The notes beneath the pieces were generated by a model that was given only the letters and a program-made list of their open reading frames with translations, was not told the DNA's origin and made no database searches. A stretch of 64,000 nucleotides of DNA from Zhengitettix transpicula (lineage: Eukaryota > Arthropoda > Insecta > Orthoptera > Tetrigidae), in the NCBI GenBank assembly GCA_037074705.1, contig CM073591.1:179949432-180013431 (forward strand), in the 5' to 3' direction. This document shows positions 11,560-23,767 of the stretch, piece by piece. A program made the position numbers and the translations under genes. Position 1 is the first letter of the stretch. The number at the start of each line of letters is the position of its first letter.

Positions 11560-12930
11560 TGCCATGGTTGTCATATATTTATAAACCCGATTAGACTCCC
11601 ATCTCAGTTACTATTTCGTTATTTTTATGTAACGCACTTCGACTCGTACCCCTAAATGTGCTCCCACCCATGTCGAAAGGGGTTGAACTCATTGACCCCG
11701 AAAAGTTTATTTCGACGAATACATACACCGTTTAAACATGTTTGAAAATCCCCTGCTCCTGTCCACCGACTCTAGTGTGGTTTAAAGAAAAAGTTGAATG
11801 TCATAATTAAACTCAGCGACATCCATAATCCGGGATTTGACTCGAAACTCAGATGTTATTGCATTATTTTTATGAAACGAAACTCCACCCCCACCCCTAA
11901 GTGTGTTCCCTATCTATGCCGAAAGAAGTTGAAATTATACACAAACATAATCGGTAGTAATACTATTAATGTCATTGACCCCGACAAATATTAATTCCAC
12001 GCAAATATTGACCGTTTAAAATGTTTGAAATGACCACCCCCCGCTTTGGCGAGTTAAACGAGTAAGTTAAAAGTCACAATTAAACTCAGTGACATCCATA
12101 ATCCCGGATTCGACTCCAATCTCGCTTGTTTTTGTGTTATTTTATGTAATGCCACTCCAACCACACCCTGAAGGGTGACCCATTCCCAACCCCAATTGGG
12201 TTGAAATTATACTAGGAAAAGATGTAGAGAAATTTTATTAATCTCATTGATCCAGAAAAATATTTATTCGACGCAAAAATTGACTGGTTACCATTTTTGA
12301 AAATTTCTAACCTGGCCCACATCCACCCAATCCCCTCCCACCCTAGTCGTCCCCCACCCGTTACCCGAATTGTCATAAATAAACTCATCGACATCCATAA
12401 ACACGATTTTACCATCTTTGATTTGAAATCTAGTTGTTTTAGAGTTGTTTCTTGAAACTCCCCTAAGGGTGCTCCTCTCCCATGCCGAAAGGGGTTGAAA
12501 TTTTACTCAAACAACATCTGTGAAAATAATATTAATTTAAATAACCCTGAAAAATATTTATTCAACTCAATTATGGGCCATGGTTTCACGTGTATAAATG
12601 TCCACCACTTCCCCCGTAGTAAAATGTTCAATTGAATGTCATAATTAAACTCAGCGACATCCGTAACCCTGGATTTGACTCCAATCTCATTATCCAATCT
12701 TGTTATTTTCTTGTAACGGTCATAAAACCCCGTCCCTGAGGGTGTTCCTTTCCCAACTCAAATATCGGCCGTTTTAGCATATTAGAATATGTACATACCC
12801 TTCCTAGGGGGTGGTCGACGTATCTCACCCCGACAGTGTTTGTTTTCTGGTCGCAGAGAACACGTGTACGAAATTTGGTGAAATTTCTTACACGGGTGTA
12901 ATTTGTATACGCGGAGCATACAAACAAACA
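11560..12930 (-). repeat. left arm of an inverted array: ~4.5 monomers of ~280 bases plus head
   Basis: The marker CCGAAAAATATTTATTCGAC and variants recur near 11700, 11975, 12255 and 12545, so the period is about 275-290 bases. Each unit also has a GACATCCATAA block, a TGTTATTTT(A)TGTAAC block and a GGGGTTGAAATT block. The arm ends at 12790-12925 with a head segment containing CACCCCGACAGTGTTTG and ACAAACAAACACTC. The right arm repeats everything in opposite orientation. Confidence 0.85.
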
Positions 12931-13019
12931 CTCAAACAATTGTAGAAATATTCATCAATATTTCGATAGCTCTGTTTTGAATTCGCAAATCTTGATGAGA
13001 GAGATGTCTTCTAAATCTT

Positions 13020-15255
13020 ATCTTCAGAGCGTTTGTTTGTATGTTCCTTTTACAAATCTACACCGGTGAAGCAAATTTCATACATGTGTTCTTTGCGACT
13101 GTCGGGGTGAGACACGTGTACCACCCCCAGGAGCGGGGATAGACAGAGGTGAAAATATTCAAACACCCTAAAACACCCGAAATTTGAGTTGGATAAATTT
13201 TTTGTAGGGGTCAAAAATATTAATATTGTTTCTACCGATGTTATCTGAGTATAATTTCAATCCCTTACCCAATGGAAAAGGGTGGGTGTGGACGGGCTTT
13301 AAAACAAAATAACGCGTATACAACCGAGATTAGAGTCAAAACCAGGATTATGGATGTCGCTGTGTTTCTGACACTCAATTGCTGCATTAACCCTCAGGGG
13401 CGGGGGTGGAAATTATCAAACATTTTAAACGGTTGATATTGCTTGGAATAAATATTTTTCAGGTTTAATTAGATTTATAGTATTTCTACCCATGTTATGT
13501 GCTTAAAATTTTAAGTCCTTGCGGCATGAGGGGGGAGCACGCTTAGGGGTGAAGGTGGAATGGGGTTACTAGAAAATAACGCGAAAACAACCGAGATTCG
13601 AGTCAAATCTAAGGTAAAGGATGTCGCTGGGTTTATTTATGACAACGTGAGAAATGTGCAAGGTGGGCGATGGTGGGAGGGGCTGAGCAGAGGTGGGCGG
13701 GTGTAGAAATTTTCAAAATGTTAACCGACCGACTTTTGCGTCGAATAAATATAATTCGGGAACACTGAGATTTATTAAAATTTCTCTTTATTTGTATTTT
13801 TTTTGGGGGGGGGGGAGGGTTTTGAGGAGAGCACGCTTAAGAGTTGCGGGTGAAGTTTCATTACATAAAAATAACGCAAAACAATCGAAACTGCAGTCAA
13901 ATCCAGTGTTATGACAATCGCTGAGTTTAATAAGGACATTAAATTGGCCATTTACCCCCAGGGTGGAGGTGGATGGTGGTAAAAATTTTGAAACATGCAA
14001 TCAAGGTGGATATTTGCTTTTAATAAATATTTTTCTGGGTTAATTAGATTGATAGAAATTCTGTTAGGGTGGCGGTGGAGAGGAGTTACAGAAAAAACCG
14101 CGAAAACAACGAGTGAAATCGGTGTTATGGGCGTCGCGGAATTTATTTACCACAACCTGTATCATGCGCGGAGGTGGGTGGGGGTGGGAGAGGATGGGCG
14201 GACGTGGGAGGGGGTATAAATGTTCAAAAATGTTAACCAGTCTATATTAGCGTCGAATAAATATTTTTCGGTGGCAATGAGACACAGAATATTTTTTAAT
14301 ATTTTCTGTGTATACTTAAAATCCCTATTGGGTTGGGAGGAGAGAATCATGATGGGTAGGTTGGAGATGCATTACATAAAAATAACGCAAAAGACCGAGA
14401 TTGGAGTCGAATCCGGGGTTATGGTTGTTGCGGAGATTAATTATGACATTAAAATTACAGTTTAACACCAAAGGCCGGAGCTGAACGGGTGTGGAATTTT
14501 CAAAGATGTTTATCGGCCGATTCATGCGTCCAATAAATATTTTTCGGTGTTATTTAAATTTGTAATATTTCGATAGATATTTTCTGTGTAAAATTTCAAC
14601 CGCAGTTGCCATGACAGAACCGCACGTTTTGGGGTGGGGTTGGAGGAGAGATATGAGAATAAATTAAAACAACCTACATTCGAGTCAAATCGTAGTTATG
14701 GTTGTCGCTGAGTTTATTTGTGAAAAAAAGTGCGGGTGTGGTCTGGGGTGGGTTAGTTTCTGTGGCAGAACTTTGTAAACATGTTTACAGGCTGGTTTTT
14801 ACGTCGAATAAATATATTTTGGGAAAAATGAGATTCATAAAATTTCTGTACATGTTGCTAGTATATAATTTCAGACTCTTTCGGGCTTGGGAGGGGAGCA
14901 CTCTTAAGGGTGTTGGTGAAGTGGCATTACATAAAAATAACGCAAATAAATCGAGATGGAAGTCAAATCCATGATTATGGATGTTGCTGAGTTTAATAAT
15001 GACATTCAATTGGCCAATTAATCCTCAGGGGCTGGGGTGGTCGGGGATGGAAATTTTTAAACATGTAATCGAGGACGATATTTGCTTTTAATAATTATAT
15101 TTATAATTAATTAGAATTGTATAATTTCAATCCATATTGGCATGAGAAGGTAGCATGCTTAGGGGTGGGGTTTGGTGGAGCGTTACATGAAAATTACACG
15201 AATAGACCGAGATTCGAGTCAATTCCGGATGTCGCCGAGTTTTATTTGGACAAGA
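13020..15255 (+). repeat. right arm of the inverted array: head plus ~8 monomers
   Basis: Starts with the head segment GCGTTTGTTTGTATGTTC and continues through CTTTGCGACTGTCGGGGTG. The marker AATAAATATTTTTC (variants) then recurs near 13195, 13450, 13740, 14020, 14250, 14527, 14800 and 15087. Monomers come in two types: GTCGAATAAATA and TTTTAATAAATA. Together with the left arm this forms an inverted repeat of unequal arms around a non-repeated centre at about 12930-13020. G-rich runs give several long but meaningless open frames. Confidence 0.85.
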
Positions 15256-16022
15256 TCAAATATTTAGCGCTACGTTCAGATTCCTACGCGTACTGAGATC
15301 AACATTTTCCACGTAAAGACATTGAGTAACAATATGTTTGGCTGATGATCCGGAGGTGCAGCAGATCCTTTGCCCGGAGGAAGGTCCAATAACTACGACC
15401 ATGTGTTTGACCATCAAGTGTAGAATCAGTGATTCATGGCCTTTTTGGTGTAAATTGTGTGCCCGAGCCCCGAAACTAAGTCTGGTACCAGCAGGACATT
15501 TTTGTAAGTAGAAACCAAATTAATTAAGTTTGTAAACGATAGTTAAAGGTATTCGTCAAATTTCGTTCGTCTCATTTTTGGTTTTGGATTGTTAATTACT
15601 TAATTTATAAATTCTTTGATTTTTCTTTACTTATGAAGCCCAGGTAAACGACCCTGAGAGAAGTGTTATCAAATTGCTAAACTTTGAGATTTTAAATGTA
15701 TTTAAACTCAGAGCAAATGTTTTAAATTTCCATAAAATAAAATAAACTTCCAGAACGATTTATCAATTTGTTAAAACTAAAATAATTGTTTAAATAATTT
15801 AATAAAATTTGGTTTTTTAATTAATTAATCAAGGTTTTTCTATTCATTACAATTTGGTCCACAACGTTTGGTTTAACCAAGGTGAGGCACTGTTTAATTG
15901 TTAAATTTTAAATTGGGATTATTACATTTTGCCGTCATCAACATGTGGCTCATTTTTAACATTACATTACGGCTTCAACAACGTATGCCTAATCATTTAA
16001 GTAATTGTTTCAATTAATTACT

Positions 16023-16025
<3 letters not shown>
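15255..16025 (+). repeat. LTR (copy H), 5' part missing
   Basis: Ends ATTACTACA at 16025 in a (TA)n tract, like the LTR pair at 31117 and 38228. It carries the three conserved blocks of this group: GTAAGT at 15504-15509 after TGGTACCAGCAGGACATT, TTAAAGGTATTCGTC near 15543, and AAGCCCAGGTAAACGACCCT near 15640. No TGTA start is found; the element seems to be cut where the monomer array ends. Confidence 0.6.
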
Positions 16026-16063
<38 letters not shown>

Positions 16064-16110
16064 GTATATATAATTGATTTCAATTAATTACTACAATATA
16101 TATATATACA
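16026..16110. repeat. (TA)n microsatellite with duplicated LTR end
   Basis: A (TA)n run of about 35 bases is followed by a second copy of ATTTCAATTAATTACTACAA and another TA run. The LTR terminus and microsatellite appear to be duplicated locally. Confidence 0.7.
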
Positions 16111-16184
16111 CACAAATATATAAACAAGTGATATGGAAAGGAAAGAAGCTAAGCAGAACCATTCAGGGACTGGAAGAAGTTCTT

Positions 16185-16800
16185 TCTTTTGGAGAAAGAT
16201 GACACTCCCATGTTCTGCCTGGCTGTGGAGTGTGGAGTTTTAACTACTGTGCAACTAGCTGTTACCTGTAAACAATACATTCCACTAACTTTCTCTCTGA
16301 AGGTAAAGTTATTGCAAAGGAAAGACTCTGATAGATACTCGAAACACAAATATAAACAAATATACATACAGATTTGTCAGAGTCTGCATCAACTTCCAAC
16401 TTGTCCTACAGTCATGTTAAAGCCATTGATTGAATATCCTCAAAAATAGACATCCCTACTTGTCTCTGCTATTTGCACGAGTGCATATGCATGTGAGTTA
16501 ATGTTTCCGTGTGTGCGTATGCATGTGTGGGTGTATATACTGATGAATATGTGAGTCTATAAATACCTGCATATTTAAGTGGATAAGTAAATCAAAATAG
16601 AAAATGTGACAAAGTCTAATTAATTACCTTATTTGGTTAGGAAAAAAGGGGCAGATATGAGCTGACTTACCTTATGTTTATAAGGTATGTTATTGTTTAC
16701 AGGTAACAGCTAGTCACAGGGTAGTTAAAAGTCCACACAGGACCGCACATGCGATACATTATCTTTCTCCTACAGACTGAGTCTGTCACCTCCAAAAAAC
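16185..16800. repeat. inverted repeat pair, arms ~100 bases
   Basis: The segment 16190-16290 (GGAGAAAGAT ... TTTTAACTAC ... CTAGCTGTTACCTGTAAACA) occurs again in reverse orientation at about 16690-16790, with scattered differences. The ~400 bases between do not code. This may be a foldback MITE or a diverged inverted duplication; terminal duplications were not found. Confidence 0.6.
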
Positions 16801-18690
16801 TTTCTTCTGTTTTGGACAGCGACAACAATATGTAATTTTCTATAATTCCTTTCAATGAATATTGAACTCCAATTGTTTTAATTATATACAATTTCCTTGC
16901 AATTTTGTTGTAAATTTAGCATATTGTAGATTTTGGAAACAAATTTAAATGGAATTTGTATATTACAGGTGAACATAAACAAACTTACTGTTAAGTCCAA
17001 AGAAGATTTATGATTCATAAAACCATTTTTCATCACAAGTGAACATAAAAATAGACAAAATTACTGCGCAGAAGATTTATACTTAGTAAACCCATTCAGA
17101 TGGAAAGATGAGACAGTAAAATACAGAATTTTGTAGGCATATACATTCATAACTAATTGTACAGAATATGGAAAAAATCTAAATTACTTAAGTATTTAGA
17201 GTTTGGGCAAATTATGATTTAGCAAAGTGAATACAGCCAAAGTTTCTGATATTGACTTATTAGCAATATATATATAAGTTTAGGTTAGGTGTTGAGAGCC
17301 AGTCCATTTGTTGTGCCTCTTTACCTAATATAATTGAACAATAATCTAACAATAGTGATCATTACCATTTTGATGAAAGAGCTATATTTTCAAAATCAAT
17401 CTAAAATGTATGTGACTATTCTGAAGTATGTGTATGGAAGTCCTAATATGTTCATTACCAAAACCAAACTTTACAGAGACCAGTGCCAGGTATGAAAATA
17501 AGTATTTTATTAAAAGCAATTTCCTCAACAGTAAACAAATTTTGAGACAGGATAACTTTGCGAGTCACAGAAATAGGAAAGATGATATGAAACAAATAAA
17601 ATGAATTCTTATTTTCTTCTCAACTTTGGGATGATAACATTAGAGCAAGATAAAGAGAGACTGAGTGATAGAGGTAGGAGGGAATTACTCTTTTCTGTTA
17701 CATTGTATACAATAATTGCCAGTACAATATTTTTGAAGATAAACGATTTAGATATTTTACATATGTCTAAAAACAATATTAGCATTGAGTACCAATTACA
17801 ACTGAATGTGAAGGCATAATAAATAAAATAATATTAAGCCAGAAATAACTTTTTTACATAAAACTATATACACTCCTGAAAGAGAGGCAGGGAAATGGTT
17901 CTAACTTTCAATAATTGAAGTTATGACACAGAATGCCATTATATTTGTCATTTGCTTCCTTCTCAAATATAAATATAATTTTTGTAACACGCAATCTGAC
18001 TTCTTTTTAAATAATTGTGAAAAACACCAGTCTGCTAATCAGAAAACTTTATCATCAGATTTATAACATTATATTTAACAAATACAATGTTTCAACTCTA
18101 ATTGCGTCCTTTACAGGTGTACACTTTCAATTAAATTCAGCTATCTCAGAATTTTTATAAAAGCAAAAGCTTACACGTTAGAAATATATTTAAATCTAAT
18201 TATTCACATAATAAATTGTAATACTCTATTAATTATATTAATACACAATTGTATTAAAAATTATCATGTGTGTAAGATTTTGGTTTTCTTAAAAATTCTT
18301 AAATTACGGAATTTAATTGATATTGTACATCTGAAGGGGTCCCACTTAGTGGTCAAACTCTGTGATTTTTAAAATATAATGTCTTAACATTGTTAATAAA
18401 TTTTTACATTTCATAGACGGGTGTTTTTCACAATTTTAGTAATAATCAGATAATAAAGACGATATATTGTTTGCAGTAACGAATTCACGCTACTTCTCGG
18501 AACTGAATAAAATATCGATTGTCACCTTCTACGAGATTGTTTCTTAACAATACGTGTAATCAGCATAAAATATCAATTCCGAGACAGGTACTGACACAGC
18601 AATCAACAATAGGCAAAATTAGTTTATTCTAATTGCATAGTTAAGGTACATTGAAGTAATGTAATTACTGGAAAATTATTTGTTTTACTT
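16800..18690. other. AT-rich stretch without recognisable features
   Basis: Roughly 1.9 kb of AT-rich sequence with short open frames only. No repeat match within the window was recognised. It is probably intronic. Confidence 0.4.
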
Positions 18691-18692
18691 AC

Positions 18693-18818
18693 TGGCATTT
18701 TGACTGTCTGAGCGTCAGGAACGGAATGATGGTGTAGAAACTGTGCGCCAGCCTTATAACGTCTCCTCAAGGTTGGTTGATAGCCGATCCCTAGAAGGAA
18801 CAGCCCACGGTTGCTTAC
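18693..18818 (-). other. candidate exon (126 bases), unverified
   Basis: On the minus strand an island of more balanced composition sits between AATAATCAG (possible acceptor, 18819-18827) and GTAAGT (donor, 18687-18692). It is open in phase 0 for 42 codons and includes LFLLGIGYQPTLRRRYKAG and ends with an ATG-CCA codon pair before the donor. It could be a coding exon or a 5' leader exon whose start codon is this ATG in the context GTCAAAATGCC. No family is recognised, and the polypyrimidine tract is weak. Confidence 0.3.
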
Positions 18819-18827
18819 CTGATTATT

Positions 18828-19716
18828 CAATATATTATTTCAAAATAACAAATAAACATTATAAATATGTTGTCAAAAAATCTTGTTGAGCACCGCGAAC
18901 AATATTTTAATCCCCGTCCCCATTTCTTCTCAAAATTGGTAAAGATAGTTAGGTAAAACGCAGCGCGTAACAAGCCGAGATCGTTTCATAAATGTTGTTT
19001 ATGTGTTGTTGTTTTTTTAAGTTTTCAATTATCTCAAATTGTGACCTCCATAACTACGCAAAAGCGAATACTATTTAAAGGTATGTTAGTTTACTAAAGG
19101 TCAGTTATGACGTATTTGGTCAACGAGAGATGGTTGTCATATACTTTAAAGTGTCACGCAAGTTACATAGTATTATATACACAAATTAAAATTTCAATCC
19201 ATTTGATTAATTACATATACTACACAAGTCTTCCGTGCTCATATAATTTATAGTCTAAGGAAATATTATTAAGAGAAAGGAACTACCAAATAATAATTCA
19301 AGATTTTCATAATAGATATCTAATAACGAAAGGTATTAATAATAACAAAAACATAATTTCACACAACATGGAATAGATTACAAATTGTTAAATCTTAATT
19401 TTTTAAAAAAATCTGCCTGTAAATCTTTCAGGTTTTGTTAGTATTTGTCCTCTTTTTCTACCTTCAGAATGATTATATTTCTGTTCATCAAATGTTGAAA
19501 CATTGTTGTTAAGGTGGTACTCAAAGCGCACAAGTTTAGAGTCCAAACAAAAATTTTGTGAAAAATCAATACAGATTTCTCCTTTTGCTTGTTAAGTCAA
19601 AATAAGCTTTTGCAAAGAATGTCTGTAAAAAACATAAAGTTAGAGGACAAAGTTTTATTTCCTGATTCCGGGTACATTTTATTTTTATTTTGTACATATA
19701 ATTATAGGATTTAGGA
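18828..19716. other. AT-rich stretch, nothing recognised
   Basis: No supported coding frame, repeat or RNA gene is seen between the candidate exon and the SINE copy 2. Confidence 0.4.
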
Positions 19717-20126
19717 TTTTTTTTTGGTGTAGGGTGTATAGGGTAATCCACATGGTGGCAACTCCCTTCTTATAGCATAGGAAAGGGATTTGAAAGGGGG
19801 GATGCGGAAGGGTGGAGGAAGGTAGTCAACTACAGCCCCCGGGCTATAGTTTAAGGATACTACCCGGCATTCGCCTAAAAGTAATGCAGGACAAACCCTA
19901 TAAAAGCCTGCATCAGGTAGGTCGGGCATTTGGTACTTGTCCCACGCCCTTCCGATGGCGGGAGAGGGGTTTTCTGTGGGGTCGCAGCTTACTCCTCGCC
20001 ATGCCTTGCCAGTTTAGGAGGCAGCTGGCCGACTATTCCAATAGGAATAGCGGACAACTCTTACCGTATGCCCAAGGTCTGCGACCCCGGAACATACAAG
20101 AATCCTCTCGCAGGCTTCCTTCGATG
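19717..20126 (-). mobile_element. SINE-like retroposon, copy 2, with 12-base TSD
   Basis: Flanked by TAGGATTTAGGA at 19705-19716 and 20127-20138. A T run (A tail on the minus strand) follows the left duplication. The body matches the other copies, including the 3' stem-loop, here TGATGCAGG with CCTGCATTA (one G-U pair). Its 5' end (right side) starts with a partial CTGCGAG hairpin and lacks the segment present in copies 1, 3 and 5. Confidence 0.85.
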
Positions 20127-20280
20127 TAGGATTTAGGAGCTTGTTCAAATATTTTAACTTGTAGCTTTTTAACATCACACTACGAGAGTAGTCCTAAAAA
20201 TAGCAAACATACCGAAGAAAACCTACAAAACTTTGGAAAAAATATATTTATTTACAAAAGTTGTAGTGCGAATGTACGCC

Positions 20281-20960
20281 ACCAATTTAAGAAAAGATTT
20301 ACTCGGGAAAGTTAATGGACGAAACAACGGATATCACCAACACCAGGCTTTGGAATGTCCGAGTTGGGGGATGCGAGACGAACGTGCGACAAAACTCGGG
20401 TAATGGATTAGCAGAGTCCCTGAAAATGTTGGAACTCTACAAAATTTCCAAAGGTCAGCTCCCTCAACGATCGAAACCTGGCCTCTGCGGAAATGTGAAA
20501 TCAAAAGCAATTGGCGGAGAAAGATCAGGTGACTTGATTTCTACCCCTTGGGTGGGGAAGACACACGTGCATCTGGGAGGTGGACGCAGGTTTCCTCAGG
20601 ACAGTTTGAAGGAAACTCTTGGGGAAGAGAGTTAGACAGTTCGAAAGATGATCCTAGAGGGGCAGTTGGAGGAGAGAAATGCATTTTTCCTTACGACAAC
20701 CTGGAAAAATTCATAACTAGGTGAACTGGAGTTCATCACTGGGATCGTTGGCACCACCAGCAGGAAAAGTCATCCCGACATTAGAGCACTCAGCGCCAGA
20801 CTTCCGTGAAATATCTCGGAATACCCCGAAATTCACCCGCAGCTTGTCTTCTACCTGCAGCGCAGAGGATGATGGTCCCGGACGCAGACAAAAACAAAAA
20901 TAGGCGAGTGAGTATTTTTGAACTGAGATGAATATCTCTACTACACGATGCCCACAAGTC
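20281..20960. other. GC-richer segment with an open frame, unrecognised
   Basis: Composition is noticeably less AT-rich than the flanks. A plus-strand frame at 20315-20635 (107 codons, starting MDETTDITNTRLWN) is open but matches no family I know. Frames on both strands of 20717-20962 are also open. This could be a decayed retroelement leader/Gag or an LTR. No terminal repeats were found, so no function is given. Confidence 0.3.
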
Positions 20961-21089
20961 ATGACCCTTTGATATTATTTAATAATTTGAGTCTCGTATA
21001 AATGACGTGAGTAAAGTAAATGTCCCCTCATAATAAATAAATAATTTAGTACTAAAAATTTGTGTGAATAAATATCAACCCCCCCTCTC

Positions 21090-21720
21090 CTTTATTTATA
21101 TTACAACGTAGTCTCCTTTTTGCTCGAAACACTTTTCCCAGAGATATTCAACAACTTCGATACACTTTTTAAAGTGAGAACCATCGAGCTCATCAAAAAC
21201 AGCCGACAACAGCAGACTCCACTTCATCGTTGACAAATATTTTACAACCGAGACGTTTTTTTCAAGTTTGACTGAGAAAATAATCGAGGGCGAATAGGGG
21301 GCGTGAGGAATCAACTTGCAACTATTTGATTTTGTCAATCGTGATCATGGATGTGTGAACTGGTGCATTATCGTATTGAAACCACATTTTCTTCTACTGG
21401 CTTCATTACACAACCGCTCCAATAAGTTCACATAATACTCACCATCGATTGATTTCTTTTATTGAATATAATCTATAAAATTATTCCACGCGCATCCCAA
21501 ACAACTGTCGTCATGACCTTGCCGCCTTGGAAATGTCTTCAACTTCTTTGGAGCCGATTAGTTCTTTTCAGTTCATTGTTTTGACTGTTCCTTCGTCTCA
21601 GGTATGAAGTGATGTAAGCATGCTTCAGATATGGTTATAAATCAACACCAAAACTCGACTTTAATGCTGTGAAACATCCCCAAACACTCGATTGAAACCT
21701 CTTCACGATGCGGTTTTTGT
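21090..21720 (-). pseudogene. mariner transposase C-terminal half, decayed
   Basis: On the minus strand the order of mariner blocks is visible in shifting frames: TPETKEQSK (about 21600), VMTTVVWDARGII (about 21510), QYDNAPVHTS (about 21375, with the second catalytic Asp), LIPHAPYSPSI (about 21300) and FDELDGSHFKKCIE followed by KGDYVV (about 21200-21100). The third catalytic Asp region is altered (YSPSIIFS). Stops and frameshifts throughout. The N-terminal half and TIRs are not seen. Confidence 0.8.
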
Positions 21721-22028
21721 TTTATTATAAGCAAACCCATCTTGCGCACAGCTTCCTCAAATGTCTTTATTATTTACTAGTTCGTGCATTTTTAGTAGAC
21801 GGTTATCCTTTACTATTTTGTCTTCTACATGTGACTTCTACATGCAGACAGCACATACAGCTTTTTAACATCACAAACACAGGCGCGTTTGCGGCCGACA
21901 ACAATAGAGACTCGAAACATTCCAATCTCCGCATTCTTGCGCCACGCTGTCTGTTACTTACAATTATATGGTCTCAATATTACACAACAATTCAGAAATT
22001 TATACAATTATAGACATTGATGTCTACC

Positions 22029-22032
<4 letters not shown>

Positions 22033-22073
<41 letters not shown>
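22033..22073. repeat. (TA)n microsatellite
   Basis: A run of alternating T and A lies directly left of the LTR at 22078. It is the target context for that insertion. Confidence 0.9.
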
Positions 22074-22077
<4 letters not shown>

Positions 22078-23036
22078 TGTAATGCCAATTAATTAGGCCA
22101 TTAATTGTTTGTATTAGAAATTAAATTGTTAGCGAATAAATTGTTAGCGGTATTTTGAGCGACAATAGCGCTGAGCTCTGTTGCTTTGAGAAAATGCCGA
22201 AATGGAAATGCGCGCTCAAACTCGAGAGGCACTAGGATAGTTAGTTGGTGCCGAAAGATTGATGTGGACGGATGAAGTTTTGAGTCAGCAGTCAGAAAGG
22301 ACAGCAAGTGGTCGTGTCAGAAACATAGTCGAGACGATCTTAAGTATTTAAAAGTAAAGTTAGTTTCGGTCAGCAGCGAGGAGCGGAATATCAGAGTCTA
22401 CATTTAGGACCAGACACGAGAGAATAAACAAATCTTCAATCTTCAATGAGCTACGTTGCAGTTTAAATCCAAATCAGTAAAAGACTAATAAATTAAAAAC
22501 TCGTAAGATTCCTGTAAGGCAAGCAGACATCAGATAACTGATAATTAGGAGGATCATCCGAGTTCCTGGGAGCCAAGAAATTCCATTTCGATTCAAATAG
22601 TGTAAAATCTGTGATTCGACATTTGAAATCAGTGTAAAATGTTGCAATAGTGTACTTCTGAAGCTACAGAGAATGCTGGTACCACCCGAACAGTGTGTAA
22701 GTAACAAAAACCAAAACTATGATAATATTGTAAACGCTAATTAAAGGATAGAGTCAGATTTCGTTCGTTTGCTTTCTTCTAGTTTTCTTTCTTTCATCGA
22801 CTTATTGTTTCAATTTTAAGCAAATATTTTGAATTGTTAATTAGTCAAATCCTACTTTTATAGTGTCGTAATCATCAAATCCAGTAAGACCATGAGATAT
22901 TAAAATTTTAATTGTAATTGTTTTGATTCTTGAAGCCACAATTTGAAAATAAATTATATTTTATTTGTAAATTCTTGTTTACTCATCCATTTAATTAATA
23001 TTTCATTCAATTCAAGGCTATTAGTTGATTATTACA
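22078..23036 (+). repeat. solo LTR A (959 bases), 4-base TSD GTAT
   Basis: Starts TGTAATGCCAATTAATTAGG and ends GATTATTACA, the TG...CA form of LTRs, with GTAT before (22074-22077) and after (23037-23040). Inside are a splice-donor hexamer GTAAGT (22697-22702), then AATTAAAGGATAGAGTCAG (about 22740) and ATCATCAAATCCAGTAAGAC (about 22871). No internal retroelement region follows, so it is a solo LTR left after recombination. Same subfamily as LTR B. Confidence 0.8.

Positions 23037-23074
<38 letters not shown>
23037..23074. repeat. (TA)n microsatellite
   Basis: TA repeat directly right of LTR A. Confidence 0.85.
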
Positions 23075-23649
23075 TTTGAGCTGCAATTCAAGCTAAACAA
23101 TTAAGTGAGATATTTCTAGTTCACAGTTTCCTTCTAAGTATTATTAAGCGTTATTTTTGAAATATTTAATTTGCCTTGTTATAGTCTTTATAAAATTTGT
23201 GGTGGACCAAATAACATGCTGTCATATACCATAATTATGTGTCAAGAGTTAGGAGCTTATTTCTTCCAATCAGTTCATGATTGGATTAAGTGAAGAAAAA
23301 GAATATTCACGACCCGGAAATGTGACAGAGAAATAGATGAAACTGAGCGAAGGCATGCAATGATTCAATATCTATTTTACAACATACAAGATACGGCACG
23401 CATTATTTCGGATTGTCGATTTTCGAGATTCCAGATTCTATTTCAGCAACTTTCTTTTCGACATTAGTAGATTTGTATAAACGAAAAACGATCTTCTATG
23501 ACCTTTTAATCATTACAATTCTTAGTTGGAAAAGTACCAACCCAAGTCAATGAGTTTCCGCAACTTAGTCTCTGAGGTGCTATCTCATTCCATTAATTTA
23601 TGAGTCAATATCTATCATATGCATCCAGTGGACATTTAGAAGCCCAAAT

Positions 23650-23705
23650 CGGACCCTGGCCTATTGCATTCGCCTTAAAGTGATGCAGGGAAAACCCTAG
23701 GGGCA
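23650..23705 (-). repeat. fragment of the SINE-like family
   Basis: GCATTCGCCTTAAAGTGATG followed by CAGGGAAAACCCTAG matches the 3' stem-loop region of the SINE-like copies. Only about 50 bases remain. Confidence 0.65.
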
Positions 23706-23716
23706 TTCTCGTCTCG

Positions 23717-23764
<48 letters not shown>

Positions 23765-23767
<3 letters not shown>

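Noticed and set aside
13693..15009. Several open frames in the monomer array
   Set aside because: They repeat with the monomer, occur on both strands and consist of low-complexity translation of satellite DNA.
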